Positions 1-8,729 of a stretch of 64,000 nucleotides of DNA are shown here, in pieces (the first letter of the stretch is position 1; the number at the start of each line of letters is the position of its first letter). Both the position numbers and the translations under genes were made by a program. The stretch comes from Hormoscilla sp. GM7CHS1pb (GTDB lineage: Bacteria; Cyanobacteriota; Cyanobacteriia; Cyanobacteriales; Desertifilaceae): the NCBI GenBank assembly GCA_014323675.1, contig JACONN010000006.1, forward strand, positions 248,001-312,000, in the 5' to 3' direction. The notes beneath the pieces were generated by a model. The model ran no database searches. It saw only the letters and a program-made list of their open reading frames with translations, and was not told where the DNA came from.

Positions 1-40
1 TTCCACAAATGGTCTGAGTCCTTCAGCAAGATAAATCAAT

Positions 41-264
41 ATGGCACGCTTTCCCAGACCCGAACCCGAAGTCATCGCCCTTGCTGAAGCAGTCATCGCT
101 GGATTGAGCGCTAACACCGGTGTCTATGCTGCGCCCCCGTCTCTATCGAAGAGTTGACTAACCGCTTGCAGAACTATCGGAATGCTAAAAATGAGGCGAT
201 CGCGACCCAGGCAGCAGCGGCAGAAGCTACCAGTAGCAAGGACGAAGCCTTAGTGGTTTTGTAA
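41..264 (+). pseudogene. Frameshifted remnant of a small conserved protein
   Basis: An ATG at 41 opens a frame (MARFPRPEPEVIALAEAVIA...) that hits a stop after about 38 codons. A second frame offset by one base continues with IEELTNRLQNYRNAKNEAIA and ends in TAA at 264. The joined protein would be about 75 residues and resembles the N-terminal part of a small family in cyanobacteria and planctomycetes of unknown role, recalled from memory. The break lies near 135-145, in a C-rich stretch. The 3' end meets the hairpin array, so it is probably also truncated. No function is assigned. Confidence 0.5.
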
Positions 265-540
265 GCAATTTGCCGTTCGTAGCCGTTCGTAGTAAACGCT
301 TTAGCGTTTGCCCGTTCGCCGTTCGTAGTAAACGCTTTAGCGTTTGCCGTTCGTAGCCGTTCGTAGTAAACGCTTTAGCGTTTGCCGTTCGTAGCCGTTC
401 GTAGTAAACGCTTTAGCGTTTGCCGTTCGTAGCCGTTCGTAGTAAACGCTTTAGCGTTTGCCCGTTTGCCCGTTCGTAGTAAACGCTTTAGCCTTTGCCC
501 GTTTGCCCGTTTGCCCGTTCGTAGTAAACGCTTTAGCGTG
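265..540. repeat. Tandem hairpin array, AAACGC-TTTA-GCGTTT type
   Basis: At least five copies of a unit containing GTAGTAAACGCTTTAGCGTT, separated by short CCGTTCGTAG spacers. Each unit folds into a hairpin with AAACGC/GCGTTT arms and a TTTA loop. The same flanks with different arms occur elsewhere in the window (39376-39506, 47893-48010, 49741-49833, 58728-58785). The open frame across it is an artefact of the repeat. Confidence 0.85.
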
Positions 541-1186
541 GGTGTGGTCAAAAGTAGTTGATAGAGTAAAGCAATGAGCGACTCTAACCGGTAGTGGGCA
601 GATCCGGGGTGAGGGGGTATAAAAGGTAATCAACCTAGCTAGATAATAGACAATTATGACAAAAAGCCGCTCTCTCAAGGGAAAAGGTTCTGCTTTCATA
701 GCAGAAAAGAATTTTTTCTCGGCGATAAAAGAATTTTCTCTCAGCGATAAAAGAATTTTCTCTCTCTGAGGAAAGAATCTTATCTCATAGCGGAAAAGAA
801 TCTTCTCTCGCCGAGGAAAGGATCTTCTCTCATAGCGGAAAAGGATCGGGTGTGGTCAAAACCCGTTGGTACTCGGCGGACCCGCCTCCACCCGTTCCCA
901 GGCGGAGCCGTGGGAACGAGGGCCCGGCTACTAGAACTTAGCCCACGCGCAGGGCGATGTGCTCTGCGCGCGCTAGAAGCACTGCGCATCGCACATCGCC
1001 CCCTCCTCTCGCAGCGTAGGGGGCCCTCCGCGTGGAAGGGGCCCTCCGCGTGCAGGGGCTATATACATATATCCGGGCAGCGTCCGGTTCGTTACCCGGG
1101 GAGCTGGCACCCGGCGATCAACTACTTATGACCACACCCGGTCCGGGAGCCTGCACCTGGCTATCAACTACTTTTGACCACATCCC
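540..1186. mobile_element. Composite MITE with GGGTGTGGTCAAAA termini
   Basis: The left end reads GGGTGTGGTCAAAAGTAGTT at 540 and the right end (1163-1186) is its inverted counterpart, ATCAACTACTTTTGACCACA followed by TCCC. The flanks share CTTTAGCGT (531-539 and about 1186-1194), consistent with a 9-bp target duplication inside a hairpin repeat. A second inverted pair lies inside (848 and 1139), so one element may sit in another. No transposase is encoded. The interior holds an AG/CT-rich repeat (655-847) and GC-rich palindromes. Confidence 0.6.
655..847. repeat. Degenerate tandem repeat, GAAAAGAATCTTCTCTC type
   Basis: Repeated motif of roughly 20-25 bases combining AGCGGAAAAGAA, TTTTCTCTC and GCCGAGGAAAG. 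An inverted copy lies at about 41730-42010, where the outer border GACAATTATGACAAAAAGCC of this copy (near 648-668) recurs as its reverse complement with small differences. No coding potential seen. Confidence 0.6.
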
Positions 1187-1245
1187 TTTAGCGTTTGCCC
1201 GTTTGCCCGTTCGTAGTAAACGCTAAAGCGTTTGCCCGTCATCAA

Positions 1246-1284
1246 CCCAGAAACCCGGTTTCTCAAAGAAACCGGGTTTCTTAA
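1246..1284. repeat. AGAAACCCGGTTTCT hairpin repeat
   Basis: Two adjacent arms, AGAAACCCGGTTTCT then AAGAAACCGGGTTTCTT. This is a common dispersed hairpin in filamentous cyanobacteria; another copy is at 47832-47850. In translation it gives the recurring peptide ETRFLKETGFL, which should not be taken as a gene. Confidence 0.6.
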
Positions 1285-1317
1285 TTCAAAATTGTTAGGG
1301 CTAGCTAACAAAGATCG

Positions 1318-1536
1318 TCACCCGATCGGGTCATTCAAGAGCAAATTTTCCGTCGGAAATGTTGCCGAACCGGCAGCAAAGCTTTCGTTAAAAGGCATTG
1401 GGTTGCGGGGGTCGAAACTTTCAGTATCTATTATTAACGGGTTTGAAAAGGCATTGGCCACATCTGCCCAGTCTACAAACTTGAAATTGGTGCTGAAGTT
1501 CTGAATTTCTGTAGATTTATAGGCACTTAGTTGCAA
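1318..1536 (-). CDS. Short hypothetical protein, 72 aa (possible remnant)
   Basis: An open frame from an ATG at 1536 with reasonable codon use, no recognisable domain and no membrane segment. Between it and the vMap gene upstream on the same strand another frame (about 1545-1680) also looks coding (IPLPLELSIQNPAADSQQ...) but has no start. The three pieces may be parts of one decayed gene. No function is assigned. Confidence 0.3.
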   Translation of the reverse strand: MQLSAYKSTEIQNFSTNFKFVDWADVANAFSNPLIIDTESFDPRNPMPFNESFAAGSATFPTENLLLNDPIG

Positions 1537-1680
1537 CTCCCTCCTGACTACTCCCTGGAATCTTTGGCAAAACCATTCTCAGCAGGGGCATTACCCAAGT
1601 TTACATCCTGCTGAGAATCTGCCGCCGGGTTTTGGATAGAGAGTTCTAAAGGTAACGGGATAGTTATTTGCAGCGAGGCA

Positions 1681-2088
1681 TCAATTTTTTATTTGATTGT
1701 TATCACGACTTATATTAGTTATATTAACCACGCTATTTCCTGGGGAACCATCACTGACTGGTAATTTAGTAGGGGACTGCGTTTGATATCCAGCATCATC
1801 AAGCCACTCAGTAATATTTCTCCAGTTTTCTATCTTTTCACCGCTTTTGTCCACCAGACTTTTAACGTACTTATATATAGTGGCGCAGAGATCCGTTTCC
1901 ACGCCCTTGATATTTTTGCCCAGCGTGTCAGCGATTTTCGTCGGACTACAGTCACAAAGCAGCCCCCGCAGGTGCAGCTTCTCAACCGGTGTCAGTCGCT
2001 TGCCCTTAGCGGAGGCCAAGTCAGCGTAGAGAGTTTCCAAGTCCCAGTGCTGTGCGGCCTGGGCAAACTGCTCGTCAGTAGATGTCAT
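1681..2088 (-). CDS. vMap-type N-terminal domain protein, 135 aa
   Basis: Residues 30-75 (LTPVEKLHLRGLLCDCSPTK...GVETDLCATIYKYVKSLV) match the helix-turn-helix-like N-terminal domain that precedes NACHT/NB-ARC or effector-associated modules in cyanobacteria (vWA-MoxR-associated type). Here the domain stands alone, followed by a polar tail. Usual family members continue into a NTPase, so this may be a stand-alone adaptor or a truncated gene. It diverges from the vWA-PP2C-kinase cassette starting at 2570, which suggests a shared signalling or conflict role. Its start region is partly duplicated upstream (2295-2495). Confidence 0.6.
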   Translation of the reverse strand: MTSTDEQFAQAAQHWDLETLYADLASAKGKRLTPVEKLHLRGLLCDCSPTKIADTLGKNIKGVETDLCATIYKYVKSLVDKSGEKIENWRNITEWLDDAGYQTQSPTKLPVSDGSPGNSVVNITNISRDNNQIKN

Positions 2089-2495
2089 AGCTGGTCTCTT
2101 CTAAAATTACTGATAGGATCCTAACAAAATTCCTGATACACACCCGGAGATTACTATATAAAGCTAGCTTATGATAAGCAATGTAGCAGTTGACAGCGGT
2201 GCGAGGCTACAGGGAAAGAGGGCGAGAGAGTCTAAGCTCAAGCAGCCGGTGATGGAAATGGCCATCCGGACGTTACCAGTGCCAGTCTCGTGCGCCTAAA
2301 CTGTTCGTTAGTAAATACCATAGCTGGTAGCTGACAAAATTACTGATGTACTTCTAAGCTAATTACTGATGTTAACCAGTATGTAGCTAGTCAAAGCTAG
2401 CTTATGATAAGTAAAACACAAGTTGACAGCGGTGCGATGTCACTGGTCAAGAGGTCAAGAGGACAAGAGAGTCTAACCGAAAGCCACCGATGACT
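2065..2495. repeat. Duplicated 5' region of the vMap gene
   Basis: About 200 bases are present twice in direct orientation (about 2065-2270 and 2295-2495). Both copies contain an ATAGCTGGT block, ATTACTGAT, GCTAGCTTATGATAAG and AGTTGACAGCGGTGCGA in the same order. The second copy keeps a degenerate version of the vMap start codon region. The region between the two divergent genes therefore holds a doubled, decaying upstream segment. Confidence 0.65.
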
Positions 2496-2569
2496 ACTGT
2501 TGTCCATAAAAGTGTCAGCCAAAGATAAAGAACTAAACTTTTTAGTTTTGGAAAAAAATTGGTATAGCC

Positions 2570-3421
2570 ATGCCATACAATCAATCACTGAGTAGCGAAA
2601 ATCCAGGATACATTGTTATCCTAATCGATCAATCTGGATCGATGGTGGCTTCATTCGGCTGAGCGGGTGGAGGATCTAAGGCGGAAGAGTGCGCCAAGGC
2701 TGTCAACCGCGTTTTACGGGAGATAGGTCTAACTTGCACCGCTGGTCAGACAATAAAGAACCGCTGCGATATTTCCGTGTTGAGCTACGGTAAGTCTGGG
2801 AATGCGGCGCTCAACGCTTTTGCAGGCAACTTGGCTGAGAAGCCAGTTGTTACTATGCAAGAGCTAGTGCAAAACTGCCTCAGAGTTGATACAGTCAAGA
2901 TGAAAGTTCCTGATGGTGCTGGAGGGCTGGTGGAAGTTGACGAGGAATTTCCCATCTGGATTGAACCGGCTGCTGTAGGCGGAACGCCCATGACAGAAGC
3001 ATTTGAAGAAGCTTACAACTTAGTAGATAACTGGACTAAAAGTCATCAGTCAAGTTTTCCACCAATTGCGATCAATATTACCGACGGTGCTCCTAACAAT
3101 CGAGGTAGCGCCGAAAGTGCGGCTTTGAAACTAACTCAACTAGGAACCGGTGACGGAAACACTTTGCTGATTAATATTCACATATCTGAAGGCAGAGCGG
3201 CTAGAGTAGAACTACCCTCTTCATCCGGGCAACTCCCTCCTGGAGATGGTAATGCAGAATTCTTGTTTGATATCTCCAGTGAGTTGCCACCAGTCATGCT
3301 TGAGCGTGCAGGAGCAACAGGGTTTAATATAACGTAGGGCGCAAGAGGATTTGTTTATAATGCTGACGCTGAAACAATGATCCGTCTTTTAGATGTGGGC
3401 ACTCGGTCGAAGTTGCAGTAA
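2570..3421 (+). pseudogene. vWA-domain protein (TerY-like) with two in-frame stops
   Basis: One frame of 284 codons from ATG 2570 to TAA 3421. It opens with IVILIDQSGSM, the MIDAS metal-site motif (DxSxS) of von Willebrand A domains. The second MIDAS threonine fits GGTPMTEA near residue 140, and the third acidic site fits NITDGAPNN near residue 170. TGA interrupts at 2660-2662 and TAG at 3335-3337; after the TAG the same frame continues with GARGFVYNADAETMIRLLDV. Together with the next two genes it matches the vWA-PP2C-kinase (TerY-P) cassette of bacterial stress or conflict systems. An ORF restarting at 2777 would lack the metal site. Confidence 0.75.
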
Positions 3422-3464
3422 AACGGCACTTGACTTTCAAATTATAAAGCTAGATGGTGGCAAA

Positions 3465-5222
3465 ATGTACAATCAAAACCAGAATGAGATAGTCTGCTTC
3501 ACGTTGCCAAAGATATCTGAGGAAGAGGCAGACATTCAAGATGCCTGTTGCTGGAATGATGACGGGAGCGGAGTGGCGATCGCAGATGGCGCATCAACAT
3601 CTCTCTTGCCTAGGGAGTGGGCTGATATTCTGGTTAAAAAATTTTGCCATCATAATGAACGCCTAACCAAAATCAGGGATCAATGGGAAGAATGGTTAAA
3701 ACCTCTGCAAGAAGAATGGGGTAAGCAGTCAATAAAGCTGCAAAAAGACCCAAATGTTCCTTGGTATGTCAAAGGTTCAAGAGATAAGGCTTATGGGTCA
3801 GCTACTTTTGTTGGTCTAAGACTGAATCCTACAGATAGAGAAGGAAGAAATATATGGGAAGCTATAGCAGTTGGTGATAGCTGTTTATTCCATTTTAAGG
3901 CAGGAATAAATGAAATGATGGCATTTCCTATTGAAAACTCGAAATCATTCACCAGCGTAACCGAATGCTTCCACAGTCTTCCTGAATATGAGTCATCTGT
4001 TCCAAAATATAAGAGTGGTTTTTACGAAAAAGGGGACATATTTTTATTAGCTACTGACGCTTTAGCGCAATGGATATTAAAGGATATTGAAGAGGAGGGT
4101 AATAGACGGATAAAGTTGATATCAGTTAATAGACCAGAAGAATTTAGGGCTTTTATTGAACAACTTAGACATGACAACCTTATTAATAATGATGATACGA
4201 CAATGTGCCGACTCAAAGTTGTGGCAATTCCTCAAAAGCACTCAAGAATACAACAGCAAGTTGCTGTATCGGAGGCTTCACTAAATCAAGCAGAACATTA
4301 CGCATCAACAACCCCAAGGACAGCTAACTCAACTTCGCAGCAACCAGTGGCTCACCAATCCAGCAATCCAACTTGGCAAGTAAGTAACCGCCCTTCTTAT
4401 CCACAAGAGGACAGCCGAGTTAAGCACGAAGAAGAAAATAATAAGCCGCTGACGCTTCCAGGGATAGGACAGCCTACAGCTCAAGTTTGGTCACAAAATC
4501 ATTGGAATTACCCATCAACGGGCGGCAATAGCTTGTATCAACAGAACGATCAACCTATCACAGAGGCTAGGACACCAAATTCTATATCTCCAGCTAGCAA
4601 TAAACCGAACGCAGCTCCTAGAAGAAAAAGATTTCCTTGGAAAAGAGCAGCCAGTGTGGTAGTAGGTGGTGTTTGTCTTATTGGTGGTGCTGGTGCTGGT
4701 GTTGGGTGGTACATTGTAAATCAGATCCAGAATAATACTGGATCTGAACAATCAGGAAAAATAACTATTGGAGATGAAGCTACAGGATATGCACCTGAAA
4801 ATGATAACCCTACGACTGGAAAAGGAGAGGGTTCAACTATTGATAGCCCATCAACCAATGGTAGCGTACTTCCTGAAGGTGGAATACCTATCTACCGTTT
4901 TGAAGGGGAGGAAAATGATTCCCCCATAGGTTATTTGTGGGAAAAACCGTCTAAAACAGATAGTTTAGAATTGTGGGTGTGGGTTCATACACCGAGATCG
5001 TATATATTTGGTGCGGCTGAAAGAGAAGAAAAATTTCTGAAAATTCCAGATAACAGTAAACCTCTTCCTCTGTACATAAACAAGCCTACGCCGCAGGAGC
5101 TGTCGGCAGAAGATTTTGCTGGATATTTGTTGCCTGGCGAACATTTTCCTGGCCTTAAACCTAAAGATTCACCTACATTTAATGAGGCTCGATGGCTTAA
5201 GATAAAGTACAAAATTAAGTAG
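3465..5222 (+). CDS. PP2C-type protein phosphatase with C-terminal membrane anchor, 585 aa
   Basis: The likely start is ATG 3465 (MYNQNQNEIVC); a GTG at 3393 in the same frame would overlap the end of the vWA gene. Residues about 30-270 form a PP2C fold: DDGSGVAIADGAS supplies the DG metal motif, YGSATFVGLRL and AIAVGDSCLF are core strands, and GDIFLLATDALAQW is the conserved late motif. A Ser/Gln/Pro-rich linker follows, then basic RRKRFPWKRAA, one membrane helix (ASVVVGGVCLIGGAGAGVGW, about residues 397-416) and a C-terminal domain of unknown fold. It lies 43 bases after the vWA gene and 35 bases before the kinase, so an operon is likely. Role: reversing phosphorylation by the partner kinase (inference from TerY-P triads). 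Confidence 0.85.
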   Translation: MYNQNQNEIVCFTLPKISEEEADIQDACCWNDDGSGVAIADGASTSLLPREWADILVKKFCHHNERLTKIRDQWEEWLKPLQEEWGKQSIKLQKDPNVPWYVKGSRDKAYGSATFVGLRLNPTDREGRNIWEAIAVGDSCLFHFKAGINEMMAFPIENSKSFTSVTECFHSLPEYESSVPKYKSGFYEKGDIFLLATDALAQWILKDIEEEGNRRIKLISVNRPEEFRAFIEQLRHDNLINNDDTTMCRLKVVAIPQKHSRIQQQVAVSEASLNQAEHYASTTPRTANSTSQQPVAHQSSNPTWQVSNRPSYPQEDSRVKHEEENNKPLTLPGIGQPTAQVWSQNHWNYPSTGGNSLYQQNDQPITEARTPNSISPASNKPNAAPRRKRFPWKRAASVVVGGVCLIGGAGAGVGWYIVNQIQNNTGSEQSGKITIGDEATGYAPENDNPTTGKGEGSTIDSPSTNGSVLPEGGIPIYRFEGEENDSPIGYLWEKPSKTDSLELWVWVHTPRSYIFGAAEREEKFLKIPDNSKPLPLYINKPTPQELSAEDFAGYLLPGEHFPGLKPKDSPTFNEARWLKIKYKIK

Positions 5223-5235
5223 GATTTAATAGTTT

Positions 5236-5246
5236 AAGGAGGATAG
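5236..5246 (+). promoter_or_regulatory. Strong Shine-Dalgarno before the kinase gene
   Basis: TTAAGGAGGATAG contains the full AAGGAGG core, 11-16 bases upstream of ATG 5258. It fixes this start and is unusually strong for the window. Confidence 0.6.
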
Positions 5247-5257
5247 TATTTTTTGTA

Positions 5258-6236
5258 ATGGCTAATGTTGTATATCCCTCAATCAGTAAATACTGTAGCT
5301 CCATTCGTCATCCCCAAATTGCCTTTAATAAGCTAGATCAAATATTGGCTGCTGGCAAACCTGTAGAAATAAAAAATAGTCAAGGCTTCCAAAATGTGTG
5401 GAGTGCAGCAGGTGGGTTTGCCTGTGTATTTAAATACGAGACTTTCAATCCTAAAAAGTTGTGGGCTGTCAGATGCTTTCAGCAAAGTACATCCAGTGTT
5501 GCAAGCCATTACAGCAAAGTTTCTCGTCTGAGTAAAAGCAGTTCTTGCTCATCTTACTTTGTTGAATGTAGTTTCCTAGATCGAGGAATTAGAGTTAATG
5601 GTAACCTTTACCCAATTGTCAAAATGGAATGGGCTGAGGGTAAGGACTTAAAAAGTTTTATTCGAGATAACCTCAATAATAAGAATAAATTGGATTCGTT
5701 AGCTCAAGCATGGGTTAAGTTATCGAAAGATCTGTTCGATGCTGGAATAGCTCACGGTGACTTGCAGCATGGCAATATCACGATTGATGACAGTAGTGGT
5801 AGTGTAAATCTCAAGTTAATAGACTACGATAGCCTTTATTTTGCCTCAGTAGATGGCAATAGTATTGATGACGAAATAAAGGGATTGCCTGGTTATCAGC
5901 ACCCACTCAGAGAGCAGTTAAAAAAGCATTCAAATAGATTTTTTTTCGCAACTGGTTATTTATCTTTCGATTATTGCTATTGCAGAAAAACCTCAACTAT
6001 GGAATAGTTACAATATAGAAAATACAGATCGACTGTTATTCTCTTTGCCTGATATTCAGAATCCAGATCAATCACAAGTATTTAAAGATATATCCCAGCT
6101 ATCTCCTGATGTGTCTCAGCTTGCTGAGAAACTAAAGAAAATCTGTAAGCTAACAGATTTTCGCACAATTCCTTCTCTGGATACTGTTTTAAATCCGCCT
6201 ACCCAAACCTGGAACCCTAGAAAGTCTAGATTCTGA
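5258..6236 (+). pseudogene. Protein kinase of the vWA-PP2C-kinase cassette, frameshifted at T8
   Basis: The first frame (5258-6007) carries a glycine-rich loop (SAAGGFACVFKY), LWAVRCF where VAIK is usual, the catalytic loop HGDLQHGNI and the metal motif IDYDSLY in place of DFG. Homology stops in a run of eight T (5939-5946); the other frame continues cleanly as FFSQLVIYLSIIAIAEKPQL through 6045-6236. One base change restores a protein of about 325 residues. The catalytic Asp and Asn are intact. The kinase fold is complete before the break, so a truncated active kinase is possible, but loss of function or a sequencing error fits equally well. Confidence 0.75.
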
Positions 6237-6413
6237 CGCTGACTTTGTTATTCTCGATAAAAATTTGCAAGAAATTAAGGGAACTAAAAGAACCGCTGCT
6301 GGAGAAGATCGGCTGAATAATTTTTGGCTAAATTCCGGTAAGTACTATGTTAAAGTGTGGCTTTATGGTAGCAAGCAAACTTCGTACAAGCTAAAAATTT
6401 CGAGATATAACTA
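6224..6413 (+). pseudogene. Fragment of a pre-peptidase C-terminal (PPC) domain
   Basis: Directly after the kinase remnant, one frame reads LDSDADFVILDKNLQEIKG...LNSGKYYVKVWLYGSKQTSY and ends at TAG about 6413. The pattern (DxDFxxLD, then GxYYVxVxxYG) is that of PPC beta-sandwich domains at the C-terminus of secreted proteases. It has no start and overlaps the kinase 3' end in another frame, so it is a junction-borne fragment. Confidence 0.55.
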
Positions 6414-6546
6414 GAGATTTATAAAATAGGATATTATTTCAAATACTGTATTCTGTAGTGAATCGCACCTAAGCAACGGATATCAAATGAAAAGAAATAA
6501 ATCGCATTTAGAAGCTAGTTGAAGAGTACCATGCATCAGTTACTGG

Positions 6547-6846
6547 ATGGCTGTAATGACTTCTTCAATAATGATTGATATACTAAAAATTCCCCAAGCA
6601 CAGCTAGTGGCAATTACAGATGATTCGTTAACAGTAAATCTATCCGACGGTCGAATCATTTCCGTGCCCTTAGCCTGGTATCCTCGACTCTTGCATGGCT
6701 CCCAGGACGAGCGCAATAATTGGCGATTAACAGGTAGCAAAGAGGGCATACACTGGCCCGATCTGGATGAAGATATTAGCCTCAAGAATATCATTCTCGG
6801 TCAACCGTCAGGAGAAAGTCAGAAGTCCCTCAAACGTTGGTTATAA
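6547..6846 (+). CDS. DUF2442 family protein, 99 aa
   Basis: Contains DDSLTVNLSDGRIISVPLAW and a tail with GIHWPDLDEDISLKNIILG, the two hallmark segments of DUF2442 (NadN-like small proteins often paired with DUF4160 and counted among toxin-antitoxin candidates). Length is normal. Two ATGs (6547, 6556) are possible. No intact DUF4160 partner is seen upstream; 6510-6546 may hold the tail of a lost one. Confidence 0.75.
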   Translation: MAVMTSSIMIDILKIPQAQLVAITDDSLTVNLSDGRIISVPLAWYPRLLHGSQDERNNWRLTGSKEGIHWPDLDEDISLKNIILGQPSGESQKSLKRWL

Positions 6847-6896
6847 TGAAACTTTCCTGATTAGTTTCACAGCCAGTTAGGGGAACTGATAAAAAG

Positions 6897-7090
6897 GCGA
6901 TCGCCCCAAATACTTCCCCCGAAAACAGAGATGCGATCGGGTACTTTTCTTTAATATAATTTAGCCCCTGCGTAGCGGAGGGGGCCCTCCGCGTGGGCTT
7001 CGTTTGTGTAGCCCTACCCTTTAGGGTTAGGGGTAGCGGGCGCGTGAGGTTCACCTGAGGCGATCGCCCCTTGCTGAGATAGGGCCCAAT
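6897..7090. repeat. HIP1-rich repeat and GGAGGGGGCCCTCCGCGTG palindrome
   Basis: GCGATCGCCCCAAATA...CAGAGATGCGATCG belongs to the repeat family also at 7723, 8574, 9444, 9713 and 10002. Then CTGCGTAGCGGAGGGGGCCC, a second dispersed family with copies near 1015, 11882, 16966, 20970 and 32330. No gene between 6847 and 7147. Confidence 0.6.
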
Positions 7091-7147
7091 ATGCTAAACT
7101 ACAGATAACCTTTCCTTGTTAATTCCCAAGTAAACTCCCAGATAAAG

Positions 7148-7475
7148 ATGAAACTGAACCAAAGTAGAATAGAAATTGCTTCTAGCGTGCTAGCTGGTCT
7201 GGATATTATCTCCTGATGAGAGATTAGCAGTATTGCAGGCGATCGACTCCCTAGAGAACTTTTCTCCCCAAAGCACTCTCCCCTCAAACATTCAAAAATT
7301 TACGCCTTCAGATATCCCAACATTCTATCTGCTACACGCGACTCCCAGTTACCGAGTTATTTTTGAAATTGAGGATCAAAACAAAATTAAAATCTTACAC
7401 CTGTTTAGGCGTGAGAGGTTAGAATATATGTTTGGCGAACAAATGTCACCTGTATCATCTGTATTGAGCCGTTAA
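7148..7475 (+). pseudogene. RelE/ParE-like toxin gene, frameshifted
   Basis: The C-terminal frame (7200-7475) reads ILSPDERLAVLQAIDSLENF...YLLHATPSYRVIFEIEDQNK, then ILHLFRRERLEYMF, matching RelE-superfamily toxins (YRVIFEI strand, basic tail). An ATG at 7148 (MKLNQSRIEIASSVLAGL) lies in a frame offset by one base; the shift is near 7195-7205. The intact product would be about 108 aa. No antitoxin gene is visible next to it. Confidence 0.5.
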
Positions 7476-7499
7476 AGATACGATCTACTTGACTAGGCA

Positions 7500-7815
7500 C
7501 TCCTTCCATGATAGGAGGCGGGAGCCTCAGAAGACCGTTCCCAGGTAGAACCTGGGAACGAGAGGGTAATTGATGCGCGCTCGTCCGTTATGAATGTATA
7601 GATGTAGGGGCACGGCATCAATCAATTATCGGGTAATTGAATCAATTAAATCACACGCTGACGCTGTGCCCCGGAATGTACATCCGCGCGATCGTATATT
7701 ATTGCCGATAACAAGATAATTAGCGATCGCCCCAAATGATTCCCATAAACAGAGAGGCGATCGCCCGTAAAGGGTTACCCCTGCCAATTTTGCCTTGCCC
7801 TTGCAAATATCTCAT
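7500..7815. repeat. First copy of a 245-bp direct repeat, plus GGGAAC hairpin
   Basis: 7536-7562 is the CGTTCCCAGG...CCTGGGAACG hairpin found across the window. 7570-7815 (ATTGATGCGCG... to ...AAATATCTCATCTA) recurs at 9560-9815 with about 90% identity by eye. The last part matches the 3' end of the small gene at 9767, read backwards (FARARQNWQ). No intact gene between 7476 and 7905. Confidence 0.7.
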
Positions 7816-7905
7816 CTAATGTTGTTGTTCCCTAGGGCGGGGGACAAGAGCTGCCCGGGAAGAGGACGTCGGGCGACAAGAGCTGCCCGATCGTACCGCT
7901 GACCA

Positions 7906-8196
7906 TTACTCGTACTCGCGATCTACCTCATGTAGAGCTTTGTAAATTACCTCATCGCTAACCCCCCGACGCCTTAAACTATCTATCAACACCGATACTT
8001 TATCATTTTCCAATCGTTCCAGATCTACCCGCAAACCCTGACCAATATAAGCCCGCATTAAGGGTTGATAACCCGAAAACCCCAGCACTAGCGCAACCTG
8101 TTTCAGGTCCGATACCACGTCCTCGGGAATGCGAATCGTTACTTCGGTCATGGGACGATTTTTATCCAATCTTTTTCGCAAAACTTCAGGTTTCAT
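7906..8196 (-). CDS. brnA: BrnA-like ribbon-helix-helix antitoxin, 96 aa
   Basis: EVTIRIPEDVVSDLKQVALV resembles the ribbon-helix-helix DNA-binding segment of antitoxins paired with BrnT; the rest is helical and charged. It overlaps the 3' end of the toxin gene by 11 bases, so the two are cotranslated toxin first, as is usual for brnTA. Expected role: bind BrnT and repress the shared promoter upstream of 8482. The family assignment leans on the partner. Confidence 0.7.
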   Translation of the reverse strand: MKPEVLRKRLDKNRPMTEVTIRIPEDVVSDLKQVALVLGFSGYQPLMRAYIGQGLRVDLERLENDKVSVLIDSLRRRGVSDEVIYKALHEVDREYE

Positions 8197-8482
8197 AATC
8201 TCTTTTTTCCTTGCGCGTCGCCTTACGAGCCGAAATAATCCGAATCAAGTCAATCAATTCATCATTCCGTTCAATATGAACCACATATAGCAGATTACCT
8301 CGCATATCTATACCAATAATAGCATCCCGTGCTTCATAATTGCGACTAGCATCAACAATAACCATGAACGGATCGAAAAATGCTTCTGCCGCTTGCTGAA
8401 AAGTTACACCATCATGCTTAACTGGATTCTGTCTGGCTTTCTCCACAAAGGTGATGTTATTTAGCGTGAAATATACGTCCAT
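8186..8482 (-). CDS. brnT: BrnT-family ribonuclease toxin, 98 aa
   Basis: Family features in order: KARQNPVKHDGVTFQQAAEA near the start, FFDPFMVIVDASRNYEARDA, IGIDMRGNLLYVVHIERND and the closing LIRIISARKATRKEKRDYE. BrnT is a RelE-like ribosome-independent RNase. Length is normal for the family. The pair with brnA looks intact, unlike the other toxin loci here. Confidence 0.85.
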   Translation of the reverse strand: MDVYFTLNNITFVEKARQNPVKHDGVTFQQAAEAFFDPFMVIVDASRNYEARDAIIGIDMRGNLLYVVHIERNDELIDLIRIISARKATRKEKRDYET

Positions 8483-8573
8483 ACTTAAATTATAGGAAGT
8501 CGAGCGAGATTTTGAAACATGGTTTTGGTGAATTATGAGAACAGATTTGGGGCTTAGACGCGATCGAGATTCG

Positions 8574-8675
8574 GCGATCGCCCCAAAATTTTCCCCGAAA
8601 ACAGATCCGGCGATCGCCCGTAAAGGGTTGACTTATGACAATTTTGCCTCGATCTTGTCAATATTTCATCTCGGG
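8574..8675. repeat. HIP1-bounded repeat copy
   Basis: GCGATCGCCCCAAAATTTTC...GGCGATCGCCCGTAAAGGGT, then a diverged CAATTTTGCCTC segment. It is a more degenerate copy of the units at 7723, 9444 and 9713 and sits upstream of the MNT gene. Confidence 0.6.
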
Positions 8676-8729
8676 TGTTTCTTGCGTTAAACTGGAAAGG
8701 AAGTGTAGATTAAATCTCAAGGGAAGGCT

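Noticed and set aside
265..540. CRISPR-like array of regular palindromes
   Set aside because: Spacing sequences are the same CCGTTCGTAG motif rather than unique spacers; same hairpins are dispersed elsewhere.
850..1226. Two plus-strand open frames in GC-rich DNA
   Set aside because: They consist of MITE ends and palindromes; peptides (VGTRRTRLHPFPG) recur wherever these repeats occur.
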